Source: an uncultured Hyphomicrobiales bacterium (GTDB lineage: Bacteria; Pseudomonadota; Alphaproteobacteria; Rhizobiales; Aestuariivirgaceae). Taken from it: 36,296 bases of DNA. Position 1 is the stretch's first letter. Each line of letters starts with the position of its first letter. Shown here piece after piece: positions 8,171-16,593 of the stretch. The stretch is taken from the NCBI GenBank assembly GCA_903951595.1, contig CAJBCQ010000264.1, positions 1 to 36,296 of the forward strand, written 5' to 3'. A program made the position numbers and the translations under genes. The notes beneath the pieces were generated by a model. The model made no database searches, had not been told where the DNA came from, and saw only the letters and a program-made list of their open reading frames with translations.

Positions 8171-9489
8171 TGCGGACAGTTCACGCGCTAGCAGCGGAGC
8201 TTGATGCAGGCCGCTTGAGTGCATCGGCACTGGTGGAGGAATCGCTCTCGCGCATTTCGGCCCCGGCTTTCATGGTGGTGGATGCCGAGGGTGCGCGCGC
8301 GCAGGCGGCACTCATCGACGGGCTTCGCAAGCGGGGGCGGGCACCTTCGCCATTTGCTGGCATTCCTTTGGGTGTGAAGGATTTATTCGACCTTGCCGGC
8401 GAGGTGACGCGGGCGGGGTCTGTTGTGTTGAATGATGCGCCTGCGGCGGTGTGTGATGCGCGCGCGATTGCGCGGTTGAAGGCGCAAGGCTTCATCGTGA
8501 TGGGGCGCACGAATATGACGGAATTCGCCTATTCCGGCTTGGGCCTGAATCCGCATCATGGAACCCCGCTTTCACCGTTTGATCGCGCCCATGCCCGCAT
8601 TGCCGGGGGTTCTTCTTCGGGTTCTGCCGTGGCGGTGGCGGAGGGGATGGTGCCTGTGGCGATTGGCACGGATACGGGTGGTTCCTGCCGCGTGCCTGCC
8701 GCTTGGTGTGGGGTGGTTGGATATAAGCCCACGCATGGGCGTGTGCCGGTTCAGGGCGTTTATCCATTGGCACCGAGCCTGGACAGTGTGGGGCCGTTGG
8801 CGCCTTCGGTTGCCTGTGCGGCGGCGGTGGATGCCATCATGGCTGAGGATTGGAATGGCGTAATTGCGCCGCGCGATGTGGCGGGATTGCGGTTGGGGCG
8901 GCTTTCGACGCTGGTTCTGGACGCGCTGGAGCCGCAGGTTGCGCGTTCGTTTGAGGCGGTCTGTGCGATGCTGGCAAAAGCGGGTGCGCGGATTGAGGAT
9001 GTGGCCATTCCCGGCCTTGAGGATTTGCGCGACATGAATGCCAAGGGTGGCATTTCGGCGGCCGAATCCTATGCCCATCACGGCCCGCTTCTGGCCGCGC
9101 GCGGTGGGGAATATGACCCGCGCGTGCGGGTGCGTATTTTGGCGGGTGAGCGGATTACGGTTGCCGATCATCTGGCGCTCTTGGCGCGGCGGGCGGAATT
9201 GATTGGGGTGGCGGATGCGAGGATGGGCGGGTTTGATGCGTTGATTCTGCCATCGGTTGCGATTCTGCCACCGCCCTTGGCCGCTTTTGCCGATGATGCC
9301 GAATATGCGCGGCTTAATTGGCTGGCGCTGCGGAACACATTCACCGGAAATTTCCTGAACCGCTGTGCCATATCGCTTCCGATTCCCGGCGACGGCCCGG
9401 TTGGGCTGATGCTGATGGGCCTTCCGGGTGCCGATGCGGGACTTTTTGGCGTGGCGGCGGCGGTGGAGCGGGTTTTGAAACTGACTTAA
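8170..9489 (+). CDS. Amidase signature family hydrolase
   Basis: This 439-residue protein carries the full amidase-signature triad. Lys70 is in PLGVKDLFD, the cis-Ser is at about 148 in AGGSSSGSAV, and the nucleophile Ser172 is in TDTGGSCRVPAA. These enzymes hydrolyse carboxamides such as aryl or aliphatic amides, or act as GatA; the particular substrate cannot be told. GatA is unlikely because no gatC or gatB is adjacent and the C-terminal half is not GatA-like. The ATG overlaps the cckA stop (TGATG), so it is probably translated from the cckA transcript, although a link to cell-cycle signalling is not implied. No signal peptide, so cytoplasmic. It is followed by a 328-base gap ahead of recA. 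Confidence 0.88.
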   Translation: MRTVHALAAELDAGRLSASALVEESLSRISAPAFMVVDAEGARAQAALIDGLRKRGRAPSPFAGIPLGVKDLFDLAGEVTRAGSVVLNDAPAAVCDARAIARLKAQGFIVMGRTNMTEFAYSGLGLNPHHGTPLSPFDRAHARIAGGSSSGSAVAVAEGMVPVAIGTDTGGSCRVPAAWCGVVGYKPTHGRVPVQGVYPLAPSLDSVGPLAPSVACAAAVDAIMAEDWNGVIAPRDVAGLRLGRLSTLVLDALEPQVARSFEAVCAMLAKAGARIEDVAIPGLEDLRDMNAKGGISAAESYAHHGPLLAARGGEYDPRVRVRILAGERITVADHLALLARRAELIGVADARMGGFDALILPSVAILPPPLAAFADDAEYARLNWLALRNTFTGNFLNRCAISLPIPGDGPVGLMLMGLPGADAGLFGVAAAVERVLKLT

Positions 9490-9690
9490 AATCAAAGGCT
9501 TCGCATGATGCTTGTAACTCAGAGTTGCTAAATTTATACTTACTTCTCTTTTTAATTGAATTTTATACTCAGCCCTGCTATTCAAATCACCAAGGGTCCG
9601 GAGCCACGCACCTCTCTCCCCGGTGAGGCGGTACGATGCAAAGCTCCGAGTGTGATTCCGGGCCCGCCTTTTCCCTCCCCGAATGTTTTA
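9490..9690. other. Intergenic stretch between amidase gene and recA promoter, no gene seen
   Basis: This stretch holds no convincing gene; the ORFs reported here in the track are low-quality shadows. The first part (about 9490-9590) is markedly AT-rich. It is followed by a GC-rich block at about 9595-9668 with several short inverted pieces (CGGAGC/GCTCCG, CCTC/GAGG, GGGCCC), possibly a decayed palindromic intergenic repeat. No U-tract terminator for the amidase gene is evident. Confidence 0.4.
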
Positions 9691-9695
9691 TTTTT

Positions 9696-9710
9696 GTTCG
9701 TGTTCTGTTT
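9696..9710 (+). promoter_or_regulatory. Probable LexA (SOS) operator of recA
   Basis: GTTCGTGTTCTGTTT matches the alphaproteobacterial SOS box GTTC-N7-GTTC at 7 of 8 defined positions (last base T instead of C). It lies just upstream of the predicted -35 element, where LexA would block polymerase. A further GAAC half-site at 9725-9728 sits between the -35 and -10, so the true operator may be larger. Operator identity is inferred from consensus and from recA being the classic SOS gene. Confidence 0.5.
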
Positions 9711-9715
9711 TTGGG

Positions 9716-9744
9716 TTGAAACAAGAACAAAACTAGTACATGAT
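9716..9744 (+). promoter_or_regulatory. Predicted sigma-70-type promoter of recA
   Basis: TTGAAA at 9716-9721 and CATGAT at 9739-9744 are separated by 17 bases and match the -35 (5 of 6) and -10 (4 of 6) consensus reasonably well. The predicted transcript would have a leader of about 65 bases before the recA ATG at 9818, which has GGGGAG upstream. Confidence 0.5.
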
Positions 9745-9817
9745 GATTTTTATGGGGAGCGGGTGCGGGGAATTTGCATCCGTTGGGGCCCATGTGGAAT
9801 AAGGGGAGTTCACCATC

Positions 9818-10888
9818 ATGGCTAATCTGAAAGTTGTCGAGACCGGCATGGACAAGCAAAAGGCACTGGACGCGGCGCTGGGGCAAATTGAGCGCGCGTT
9901 CGGCAAAGGCTCCATTATGAAATTGGGCGCCTCTACGGCGCTGGAAGTGGAAGCGGTTTCTACAGGCTCGCTGGGCCTCGACATCGCTTTGGGCATTGGT
10001 GGCCTGCCGAAGGGCCGCGTGATTGAGATTTATGGGCCGGAAAGTTCCGGCAAGACGACACTGGCGTTGCAAACCTTGGCTGAATGCCAAAAGCGCGGCG
10101 GTATCTGCGCCTTTGTGGACGCTGAACATGCGCTCGACCCTTCCTATGCCAAGAAGCTTGGCGTCAATCTGGATGAGCTTCTGATCTCGCAGCCGGACAC
10201 GGGCGAACAGGCGCTGGAAATCGCCGATACGCTGGTGCGCTCTGGGGCGGTTGAAATCCTTGTCATCGACTCGGTGGCGGCTTTGACGCCGCGGGCTGAA
10301 ATCGAAGGCGAAATGGGCGATTCATTGCCCGGTTTGCAGGCCCGTTTGATGAGCCAGGCTCTCCGCAAGCTCACCGCTTCCATCTCCAAGACCAATTGCA
10401 TGGTGATTTTCATCAACCAGATCCGCATGAAGATCGGTGTGATGTTTGGTAGCCCCGAGACGACGACGGGCGGCAATGCGCTGAAATTCTATGCCTCTGT
10501 GCGCCTCGACATTCGCCGCATCGGTGCCATCAAGGACCGGGAAGAAGTGGTGGGCAACCAGACCCGCGTGAAAGTGGTCAAGAACAAGGTCGCCCCGCCC
10601 TTCCGTCAGGTTGAATTCGACATCATGTATGGCGAAGGCATTTCCAAGGTGGGCGAGCTGATCGATTTGGGTGTAACGGCCGGAATCGTCGAGAAATCCG
10701 GCTCTTGGTACTCCTATGACGGTGAGCGCATCGGGCAGGGGCGTGACAATGCCAAGACCTTCCTGCGCGCCAATCCGGACATGGCCAATGCGATTGAGGC
10801 CAAGATCCGCGCCAATGCGGGACTGATCGCGGCCAAGATCACGGGTGCGCCCAGTTCTGATGGCGACGCTGACTCGCCTGACGAATAA
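9818..10888 (+). CDS. recA: Recombinase RecA
   Basis: RecA forms ATP-dependent filaments on single-stranded DNA, drives strand exchange and triggers LexA self-cleavage. The 356-residue protein has Walker A at residues 73-81 (GPESSGKTT), the MAW region, Walker B ([11 protein letters not shown]), and loop L1 (EIEGEMGDS). Loop L2 ([30 protein letters not shown], shown only in part here) is also canonical, and the tail is acidic and short (DGDADSPDE). Length matches alphaproteobacterial RecA. The ATG at 9818 is preferred over Met11 because of the GGGGAG sequence upstream. Expression is probably SOS-controlled through the box at 9696-9710, and the transcript ends at the strong hairpin at 10979-11012. 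Followed by alaS, the order seen in Hyphomicrobiales. Confidence 0.98.
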   Translation: MANLKVVETGMDKQKALDAALGQIERAFGKGSIMKLGASTALEVEAVSTGSLGLDIALGIGGLPKGRVIEIYGPESSGKTTLALQTLAECQKRGGICAFVDAEHALDPSYAKKLGVNLDELLISQPDTGEQALEIADTLVRSGAVEILVIDSVAALTPRAEIEGEMGDSLPGLQARLMSQALRKLTASISKTNCMVIFINQIRMKIGVMFGSPETTTGGNALKFYASVRLDIRRIGAIKDREEVVGNQTRVKVVKNKVAPPFRQVEFDIMYGEGISKVGELIDLGVTAGIVEKSGSWYSYDGERIGQGRDNAKTFLRANPDMANAIEAKIRANAGLIAAKITGAPSSDGDADSPDE

Positions 10889-10978
10889 GCTCTTTTTGAC
10901 CTTCTGAACCTCATTTCGGGCGCCCATCCCTCACCCCCGGGAGCCCGGAAAAGGTGTGTGCCCCACACCGCAAAGGCC

Positions 10979-11012
10979 GCCCTCCCGCTCCCCCGGGAGG
11001 GCGTTTGCGTTT
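10979..11012 (+). terminator. Rho-independent terminator after recA
   Basis: GCCCTCCCG (10979-10987) pairs perfectly with CGGGAGGGC (10994-11002) over 9 base pairs, with a 6-base loop, followed by GTTTGCGTTT. The T-tract is interrupted but the stem is very stable. A smaller hairpin (GTGTG/CACAC) lies upstream at about 10953-10969. Confidence 0.65.
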
Positions 11013-11123
11013 CGGGTGGCCTTTGTCTGGCACCTGTGGGGCCGCAAATGTGGACACACATGCAATCCTTGGCTTAATAGGGGCCAGCATCCGCATTCTT
11101 TTAGCAAAGCGAAGATAAGCCCC

Positions 11124-13778
11124 ATGTCCGGTCTCAGCGAAATCCGTTCCACCTTCCTCGATTACTTCCGCAAAGCAGGCCATGAGATTGTGGCCTCCAG
11201 CCCGCTCGTGCCGCGCAATGACCCGACATTGATGTTCACCAATTCCGGCATGGTGCAATTCAAGAATGTGTTCACGGGCGTTGAGAAGCGGCCCTATTCG
11301 CGCGCGGCCACCGCGCAGAAATGCGTGCGCGCCGGGGGCAAGCATAATGATCTTGATAATGTGGGCTATACCGCGCGCCATCACACTTTCTTCGAAATGC
11401 TCGGCAATTTCTCTTTCGGCGATTATTTCAAGGAAAATGCCATTGAGCATGCGTGGAAGCTGATCACGCAGGAATATGGGCTTGATAAGAACAAGCTATG
11501 TGTGACCGTCTATCACACCGATGATGAGGCCTTTGGTTTGTGGAAGAAGATCGCGGGGCTTCCTGAATCCAAGATCATCCGCATCGACACCCATGACAAT
11601 TTCTGGGCGATGGGCGACACCGGGCCATGCGGGCCGTGCTCGGAAATCTTCTTTGACCATGGCGACAAAATCGCCGGCGGGCCTCCGGGTTCAGCGGATG
11701 CCGATGGGGATCGGTTCATCGAAATCTGGAATCTCGTGTTCATGCAATATGAGCAAGTGACGAAGGAAGAGCGCGTAAACCTGCCGCGCCCGTCGATTGA
11801 TACGGGCATGGGGCTGGAGCGCGTTTCGGCCGTGTTGCAGGGCGTGCATGACAATTATGACATCGACCTGTTCAAATCGCTCATCCGCGCGATTGAGGAG
11901 CAGACGGGTGTTCCGGCCGAGGGCAAGGCCAAGGCTTCCAATCGCGTGATCGCCGACCATTTGCGCGCTTCGGCTTTTCTCATTGCTGATGGCGTGCTGC
12001 CTTCCAATGAAGGGCGCGGCTATGTGCTGCGCCGCATCATGCGCCGGGCCATGCGGCATATTGAATTGCTGGGTGCGCGTGATCCCATGATGTTTAAGCT
12101 CGTGCCCGCTTTGGTGCGCGAAATGGGGGCGGCCTATGCCGAATTGCCGCGCGCGCAAGGCTTGATTGAAGAAACGCTTCAGCTCGAAGAAACCCGCTTC
12201 CGCAAAACGCTGGATCGCGGGCTTAAGCTGCTCGATGAAGAAACCGCGAATTTGAAGGAAGGCGACAAGCTTTCCGGCACTGCGGCTTTCAAGCTTTACG
12301 ACACTTATGGTTTCCCGCTCGACCTCACGCAGGATGCGCTGCGCGCGCGTGGCATTACGGTGGACACGGATGTGTTTGCATCTGAAATGGAACGCCAGAA
12401 AGCCGAAGCGCGCAAAGCTTGGACGGGTTCGGGTGAGGCCAAAACCGAAACCATCTGGTTTGATGTGCGCGATAAGCAGGGGGCGAGCGAATTCCTCGGC
12501 TATGACACGGAGCGAGCTGAAGGTGTCGTCAAATCCATCGTCCAAGATGGCAAGGAATTGACCGCACTGGCGCAAGGCCAGTCGGGGCAGATCGTGCTCA
12601 ACCAGACGCCGTTTTATGCCGAGTCCGGCGGCCAGGTGGGTGATGAAGGCATGATCCGCACAGCCGATGGCGCACGCTTCCGCGTCACCTCCACCACCAA
12701 GCGTTTGGGTGATCTCTTCGTTCATGCCGGCGTGCTGGAACATGGCGTGCTAAAGGCAGGCGATGCGGTGGAATTGGAGGTGGATCACACCCGCCGTTCG
12801 GCCACGCGCATGCACCATTCTGCCACGCATTTGCTGCATGAAGCACTGCGCCGGGTGCTGGGCACTCATGTGGCGCAAAAAGGTTCGCTTGTGGAGCCGG
12901 GGCGTTTGCGTTTCGATTTCTCGCACACCAAGCCGATGAGCGAAGCGGAAACGGCTGAGACCGAGGCCATCGCCAACCGCATTGTTTCGCAGAATGATGC
13001 GGTTTCCACCCGCCTGATGAGTGTGGATGATGCGATTGCCGAAGGGGCCATGGCGTTGTTCGGCGAGAAATATGGCGATGAAGTGCGGGTCGTTTCGATG
13101 GGCCGGGGCTTGGGTGCGGATGACAAGCCGGTTTATTCGCTGGAACTGTGTGGCGGCACGCATGTGGGCCGCACGGGTGATATTGGGCTTATCAAGATCG
13201 TGGCCGAAAGCGGTTCTGCGGCCGGGGTTCGCCGTTTGGAAGCCTTGGCGGGGGATGCTGCGCGTGATTATCTCAACGCGCAAGACAAACGGCTTTCCGA
13301 CACGGCCAATGTGCTGAAAGTCTCGCCCGCCGATGTGCCGGAGCGCGTGGCAGCGCTTGTGGAACAGGCGCGGCGTTTGGAGCGTGAGCTTTCAGACGCC
13401 AAGCGCAAGCTTGCCATGGGTGGCGGTGGTGCGGCGGATGAAGCGGCTGTGGTGGCGGTGAATGGCGTCAACTTCATGGGCCGCGTGTTGCAGGGGCTGG
13501 ATCCGAAGGATTTGAAGCCGATGGCCGATGAGGCCAAGAAAACAATCGGCTCTGGCGTTATTGCGCTGGCGGCCGTCAGTGATGATGGCAAGGGTGCCAT
13601 TGTGGTGGCGGTGACGGATGATCTGACGGGCAAATTCTCAGCCGTTGATCTGGTGCGCTTAGGCTCGGCTGCCATGGGCGGCAAGGGCGGCGGCGGCAGG
13701 CCAGACATGGCGCAGGCCGGTGGCCCAGATGGGGCCAATGCGGCGGCGGCGGTGGGGGCGGTGAAGGGGGCTATTTAA
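11124..13778 (+). CDS. alaS: Alanine--tRNA ligase
   Basis: AlaRS charges tRNA-Ala in the cytoplasm and edits mischarged Ser and Gly. The track ORF begins at 10956 inside the recA terminator; the conserved N-terminus [15 protein letters not shown] begins at the ATG at 11124, giving 884 residues, a standard length. Order of parts: class II catalytic core with motif 2 region ([17 protein letters not shown]); the tRNA-recognition helices; the editing domain with the zinc-binding HSATHLLH at about 563-570 and CGGTH at about 676-680; and the C-Ala/DHHA1 domain with a glycine-rich end ([16 protein letters not shown]). All expected zinc ligands are present. It is separated from recA by a terminator and so should have its own promoter in 11013-11123; no convincing one was identified. 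Confidence 0.97.
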   Translation: MSGLSEIRSTFLDYFRKAGHEIVASSPLVPRNDPTLMFTNSGMVQFKNVFTGVEKRPYSRAATAQKCVRAGGKHNDLDNVGYTARHHTFFEMLGNFSFGDYFKENAIEHAWKLITQEYGLDKNKLCVTVYHTDDEAFGLWKKIAGLPESKIIRIDTHDNFWAMGDTGPCGPCSEIFFDHGDKIAGGPPGSADADGDRFIEIWNLVFMQYEQVTKEERVNLPRPSIDTGMGLERVSAVLQGVHDNYDIDLFKSLIRAIEEQTGVPAEGKAKASNRVIADHLRASAFLIADGVLPSNEGRGYVLRRIMRRAMRHIELLGARDPMMFKLVPALVREMGAAYAELPRAQGLIEETLQLEETRFRKTLDRGLKLLDEETANLKEGDKLSGTAAFKLYDTYGFPLDLTQDALRARGITVDTDVFASEMERQKAEARKAWTGSGEAKTETIWFDVRDKQGASEFLGYDTERAEGVVKSIVQDGKELTALAQGQSGQIVLNQTPFYAESGGQVGDEGMIRTADGARFRVTSTTKRLGDLFVHAGVLEHGVLKAGDAVELEVDHTRRSATRMHHSATHLLHEALRRVLGTHVAQKGSLVEPGRLRFDFSHTKPMSEAETAETEAIANRIVSQNDAVSTRLMSVDDAIAEGAMALFGEKYGDEVRVVSMGRGLGADDKPVYSLELCGGTHVGRTGDIGLIKIVAESGSAAGVRRLEALAGDAARDYLNAQDKRLSDTANVLKVSPADVPERVAALVEQARRLERELSDAKRKLAMGGGGAADEAAVVAVNGVNFMGRVLQGLDPKDLKPMADEAKKTIGSGVIALAAVSDDGKGAIVVAVTDDLTGKFSAVDLVRLGSAAMGGKGGGGRPDMAQAGGPDGANAAAAVGAVKGAI

Positions 13779-13788
13779 TCTTCGTCTT

Positions 13789-13867
13789 CCCGGACGCCAC
13801 GAAGTGGTGCGCCGGGACAGGGCTTTCGGCCTTCGATCCAGCCCTGGCCCGGCTCAAGGCCGGGCTG
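13789..13867. repeat. REP-like pair of intergenic palindromes
   Basis: Two GC-rich hairpins lie between alaS and icd. The first, 13789-13816, pairs CCCGG with CCGGG and CGCCAC with GTGGTG around a GAA loop. The second, 13839-13867, pairs CAGCCC with GGGCTG and has an inner GGCC/GGCC. This two-hairpin layout resembles repetitive extragenic palindromes common in Hyphomicrobiales genomes. It could also serve as a terminator for alaS although it lacks a T-tract. Only one clear copy is present in this window. Confidence 0.5.
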
Positions 13868-13973
13868 ACGTGTGATGAAGGGTCATGCCACTTCCGTCTC
13901 AATTGCAGGCACCAGCGGCTTACGTTAACAATCCGCGCTATTGCAGCGCAACATTCAGAACTCTGAGGGAATC

Positions 13974-15185
13974 ATGGCGAAAATCAAGGTGGCGAATCCG
14001 GTTGTGGAGCTGGACGGTGATGAGATGACGCGCATCATCTGGCAGCTCATCAAGGACAAGCTGATCCACCCCTATCTTGATATTCCCCTCGAATATTACG
14101 ATCTGTCGGTTGAAAACCGCGATGCCACGGGCGATCAGGTGACGATCGACAGTGCCAATGCCATCAAGAAGCATGGTGTGGGTGTGAAATGCGCCACCAT
14201 CACGCCGGATGAGCAGCGTGTGAAGGAATTCAACCTCAAGAAAATGTGGAAGTCGCCCAATGGCACCATCCGCAATATTCTGGGTGGCGTGATTTTCCGC
14301 GAGCCGATCATCTGCAAGAATGTGCCGCGTTTGGTGCCGGGTTGGACGCAGCCCATCATCATCGGCCGCCACGCCTATGGTGACCAATATCGCGCCACCG
14401 ATTTCAAGTTCCCCGGTGCGGGCACGCTGTCGATCAAGTTCGTGGGCGATGATGGCCAAGTGATTGAGCATGAAGTGTTCAAGGCACCCGATGCCGGTGT
14501 GGCGATGGCCATGTATAATCTGGATGACTCGATCCGCGAATTTGCGCGCGCTTCGCTGAATTATGGCTTGTTGCGGAATTATCCGGTTTATCTCTCGACG
14601 AAGAACACCATCCTGAAAGCCTATGACGGGCGCTTTAAGGATATTTTCCAAGAGATTTTCGACGCTGAGTTCAAAGACAAATTCGCCGCCGCCAAGATCA
14701 CCTATGAGCATCGCCTCATCGACGACATGGTGGCTTCGGCCATGAAGTGGTCGGGCGGTTATGTGTGGGCGTGCAAGAATTATGATGGTGACGTGCAGTC
14801 GGACACCGTGGCGCAGGGCTTCGGCTCGCTCGGCCTCATGACTTCCGTTCTGATGACGCCCGATGGCCGCACGATGGAAGCGGAAGCCGCGCATGGTACA
14901 GTGACGCGCCATTACCGTCTGCATCAGCAGGGCAAGGAAACCTCCACCAATTCCACCGCCTCCATCTTCGCCTGGACGCGCGGGCTTTCGCATCGCGCCA
15001 AGCTCGACGGCAATGCCGAGCTTGGCCGCTTTGCCGAAACGCTGGAGAAGGTGACGGTGGATGCGATTGAGCAGGGCTTCATGACCAAGGATTTGGCCGT
15101 GCTGGTGGGGCCGGAGCAGAAGTGGCTTTCCACCGAAGGCTTCCTCGACAAGGTGGACATGCTGTTGCAGAAGGCGATGGCCTGA
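13974..15185 (+). CDS. icd: NADP-dependent isocitrate dehydrogenase (homodimeric, eukaryote-like type)
   Basis: Converts isocitrate to 2-oxoglutarate plus CO2 with NADPH formation in the TCA cycle. The chosen ATG at 13974 ([18 protein letters not shown]) has GAGGGA 3 bases upstream and the standard family N-terminus; the track start at 13941 adds 11 unrelated residues. The resulting 403-residue protein is the length of the type II homodimeric enzymes. Isocitrate-binding residues are in KSPNGTIRN, metal-binding Asp residues in the YDGDVQSD region, and NADP-binding in [11 protein letters not shown]. This is not the phosphorylatable E. coli type. It follows alaS after a 195-base gap containing a palindromic repeat. 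The remaining 3' flank up to 15409 contains only a possible small ORF. Confidence 0.97.
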   Translation: MAKIKVANPVVELDGDEMTRIIWQLIKDKLIHPYLDIPLEYYDLSVENRDATGDQVTIDSANAIKKHGVGVKCATITPDEQRVKEFNLKKMWKSPNGTIRNILGGVIFREPIICKNVPRLVPGWTQPIIIGRHAYGDQYRATDFKFPGAGTLSIKFVGDDGQVIEHEVFKAPDAGVAMAMYNLDDSIREFARASLNYGLLRNYPVYLSTKNTILKAYDGRFKDIFQEIFDAEFKDKFAAAKITYEHRLIDDMVASAMKWSGGYVWACKNYDGDVQSDTVAQGFGSLGLMTSVLMTPDGRTMEAEAAHGTVTRHYRLHQQGKETSTNSTASIFAWTRGLSHRAKLDGNAELGRFAETLEKVTVDAIEQGFMTKDLAVLVGPEQKWLSTEGFLDKVDMLLQKAMA

Positions 15186-15233
15186 CGCGAAATAGCCCGC
15201 GCAGGCTTTCGGCTGTTGGCGGTGAGGGTGGCT

Positions 15234-15389
15234 TTGCCAAACCGCACACTGTCGGCTTTCCTTGAAATCGCCGCTTTGATCCTCGTCATATTGCCCATCA
15301 TCATGGGCTGCTATGCGTTGCCTGCGATGCAGACAGGCAGCCTGTCATGGTGGCAGGGGCTTGCGGGGATGAACGCCCTTCGGGGCTGA
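15234..15389 (+). CDS. Possible small membrane protein, 51 residues
   Basis: Too short for the ORF track and without an ATG. A TTG at 15234 is preceded by GTGAGG at 15222-15227, with 6 bases between. An earlier in-frame GTG at 15222 would make it 55 residues. The peptide contains one strongly hydrophobic stretch (FLEIAALILVILPIIMG) and then a short polar tail ending NALRG. It lies between icd and the GFA gene on the same strand, with 19 bases to the latter. I recognise no family. The composition argues for a real inner-membrane peptide, but the unusual start and the lack of comparative data keep confidence low. Confidence 0.35.
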   Translation: MPNRTLSAFLEIAALILVILPIIMGCYALPAMQTGSLSWWQGLAGMNALRG

Positions 15390-15408
15390 AGCAGAAAGGA
15401 CGTGCGCC

Positions 15409-15891
15409 ATGCAAGGCAAGCCGCTTTTAACCGGAGGCTGCCAGTGTGGCACCGTCCGCTATGCCATTCTGGAAGAACCCGGCCGCGCCAGCATCTGCCA
15501 TTGCCGCATGTGCCAAAAGGCATTCGGCAATTTCGGCGCGCCCTTGGTGAATGTGGACCGCACAGCCTTGCGCTGGACGCGCGGGGTGCCTTCCGAATTC
15601 CGCTCGTCAGTTCCCGTGGCGCGTGGCTTTTGCAGCCATTGCGGCACGCCTTTATACATGGTGGAGGACGGCAGCGAAAACGTAGAAATCGCCATCTGCA
15701 CGCTGGACACACCGGACGCGGTGACGCCGCAATATCAGACGGGGGTGGAGAGCGAAGTAGCTTGGTTCAAAATTCTACATGAATTGCCGAGGGAGCGGAC
15801 GGAGGATTACCGCACGCGCGAGGAGCTGGAAGGGCTGAGGAGCTTGCAGCATCCGGATTATGATATGGAGGAGTGGGTGGTGAGGGGGTGA
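15409..15891 (+). CDS. GFA-family zinc protein (glutathione-dependent formaldehyde-activating enzyme/CENP-V fold)
   Basis: The 160-residue protein shows the family's zinc pattern: CQCG at about 11-14, then CHCRMC at about 30-35, then CSHCG at about 74-78. These Cys bind two zinc ions in the beta-tent fold. The family name comes from the proposed S-hydroxymethylglutathione-forming enzyme of Paracoccus, but most members have no proven activity, and no formaldehyde pathway genes are nearby. The 3' end is unusual: the last 153 bases including the stop are repeated almost exactly 698 bases downstream (see the pseudogene entry). The second copy ends 4 bases before the acetyltransferase ATG, so an ancestral GFA gene was probably directly coupled to it. 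Confidence 0.85.
   Translation: MQGKPLLTGGCQCGTVRYAILEEPGRASICHCRMCQKAFGNFGAPLVNVDRTALRWTRGVPSEFRSSVPVARGFCSHCGTPLYMVEDGSENVEIAICTLDTPDAVTPQYQTGVESEVAWFKILHELPRERTEDYRTREELEGLRSLQHPDYDMEEWVVRG
15739..15881 (+). repeat. Direct repeat copy A (3' end of GFA gene)
   Basis: 143 bases that recur at 16437-16579 in the same orientation with 3 mismatches by eye (140 of 143 identical). This copy lies inside the intact GFA gene. The two copies bracket a 555-base AT-rich segment. Confidence 0.95.
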
Positions 15892-16113
15892 TGCAATTCG
15901 CGCTGGTGCGAAGGTTGTATGTGTGAAAATATCTACTCAAGATAGAGCGGTTCGGGGTGTTCATCTGAATGCAAGCGGCGGCGTTCAAAAAGCACAAGGA
16001 TCTGGCACTGTTCTTCAGTGTGATCTGTTCGCTCCTTTTTTCTCTTTTTCAGATTTTGTATTGTTAGATCAAGGTGAGCTAACTCGATTTGTTCTAAATT
16101 TGATGCCAAAAAA

Positions 16114-16431
16114 ATGCCGCTATTTGAATCGCTTTCAACCCGAGATGCCGCAAGTTTCGCATATGTCTCAATAGTCAGTCTTGCGTATATGTTCGCATCA
16201 ATATTGATAATTTTCATCAATATTTTTCAGGTGGGCCTTGTTCGTGGTAAATTACTTTTTTTGTTGATTTCGTGGGTTTACAGCTTTTCTTCGCAGCACT
16301 TGGCATTAGCGCAATACATAGCTGATTGGAATGTCTCAGTTTCAATCTTCATGTGGGGAGTCATCAACTGCATACTTTCGTTTGCCGCGCTATCAGTAAG
16401 CAAGGAAGCTGACAAAGCGCATAACAGTTAA
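16114..16431 (+). CDS. Hypothetical small integral membrane protein in the repeat-flanked cassette
   Basis: A 105-residue ORF in the AT-rich cassette between the two GFA repeats; its TAA ends 5 bases before repeat B. It has two or three hydrophobic stretches: about 16-42 (FAYVSIVSLAYMFASILIIF and following), 45-58 (KLLFLLISWVYSF), and 77-95 (IFMWGVINCILSFAAL). A short charged C-terminus (SKEADKAHNS) follows. I recognise no family. No clear Shine-Dalgarno precedes the ATG, and the same DNA is open in two other frames (83 residues plus, 95 residues minus). The hydrophobic pattern and its position as cassette cargo support it as the likeliest gene there, but it may be non-functional. Base composition differs from the flanks. 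Confidence 0.4.
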   Translation: MPLFESLSTRDAASFAYVSIVSLAYMFASILIIFINIFQVGLVRGKLLFLLISWVYSFSSQHLALAQYIADWNVSVSIFMWGVINCILSFAALSVSKEADKAHNS

Positions 16432-16436
16432 GTTCA

Positions 16437-16579
16437 ACGGGGGTGGAGAGCGAAGTAGCTTGGTTCAAAATTCTACATGAATTGCCGAAGGAGCGGACGG
16501 AGGATTACCGCACACGCGAGGAGCTGGAAGGGCTGAGGAGCTTGCAGCATCCGGGTTATGATATGGAGGAGTGGGTGGT
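16437..16579 (+). repeat. Direct repeat copy B (orphan GFA 3' end)
   Basis: Second copy of the 143-base repeat; looser similarity continues to about 16590 and includes the TGA. The mismatches relative to copy A are one synonymous change (ACG/ACA), one Arg/Lys change and one Asp/Gly change. Confidence 0.95.
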
Positions 16580-16589
16580 TAAAAGGTGA
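16437..16589 (+). pseudogene. Orphan C-terminal fragment of a GFA-family gene
   Basis: In the same frame as the intact GFA gene this fragment encodes the last 50 residues, from TGVESEVAWFKI to EEWVVKR, then TGA. There is no start codon, and an in-frame TAA (16422-16424) lies just upstream, so it cannot be translated as part of a longer protein. The zinc-binding Cys are all missing. It is either the original gene end, displaced by insertion of a cassette that brought its own copy of the 3' end, or the remnant of a tandem GFA duplication. Its TGA lies 4 bases before the GNAT start, a spacing that looks operonic. Confidence 0.8.
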
Positions 16590-16593
16590 TTCC

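Noticed and set aside
9598-9668. tRNA fragment or attachment site in the GC-rich block before recA
   Set aside because: There is a T-loop-like GTGTGATTCC but no cloverleaf, no CCA-end pairing and no integrase nearby.
9556-9825. ORFs of 89-102 residues and the 180-residue minus ORF around the recA promoter
   Set aside because: They cross the promoter and the recA start, and have no recognisable domains.
11025-11050. Sigma-54 (-24/-12) promoter upstream of alaS
   Set aside because: TGGCAC is present, but the spacing to the next GC is 13 bases rather than 10.
10956-11123. N-terminal extension of AlaS in the supplied ORF
   Set aside because: It crosses the recA terminator and does not resemble any AlaRS N-terminus; MSGLSEIRS at 11124 is the family start.
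13938-14993. 351-residue minus ORF opposite icd
   Set aside because: Long because of GC-rich codon bias; antisense to a conserved enzyme and rich in His/Arg, typical of shadows.
15923-16174. 83-residue plus-strand ORF in the GFA cassette
   Set aside because: It overlaps the 95-residue minus ORF and the 105-residue membrane ORF, has no clear Shine-Dalgarno and no domain; composition is not convincing.
15933-16220. 95-residue minus-strand ORF in the GFA cassette
   Set aside because: Protein-like at first sight, but it starts with TTG/ATG without a Shine-Dalgarno and is antisense to a more plausible membrane ORF. It remains a minor alternative.
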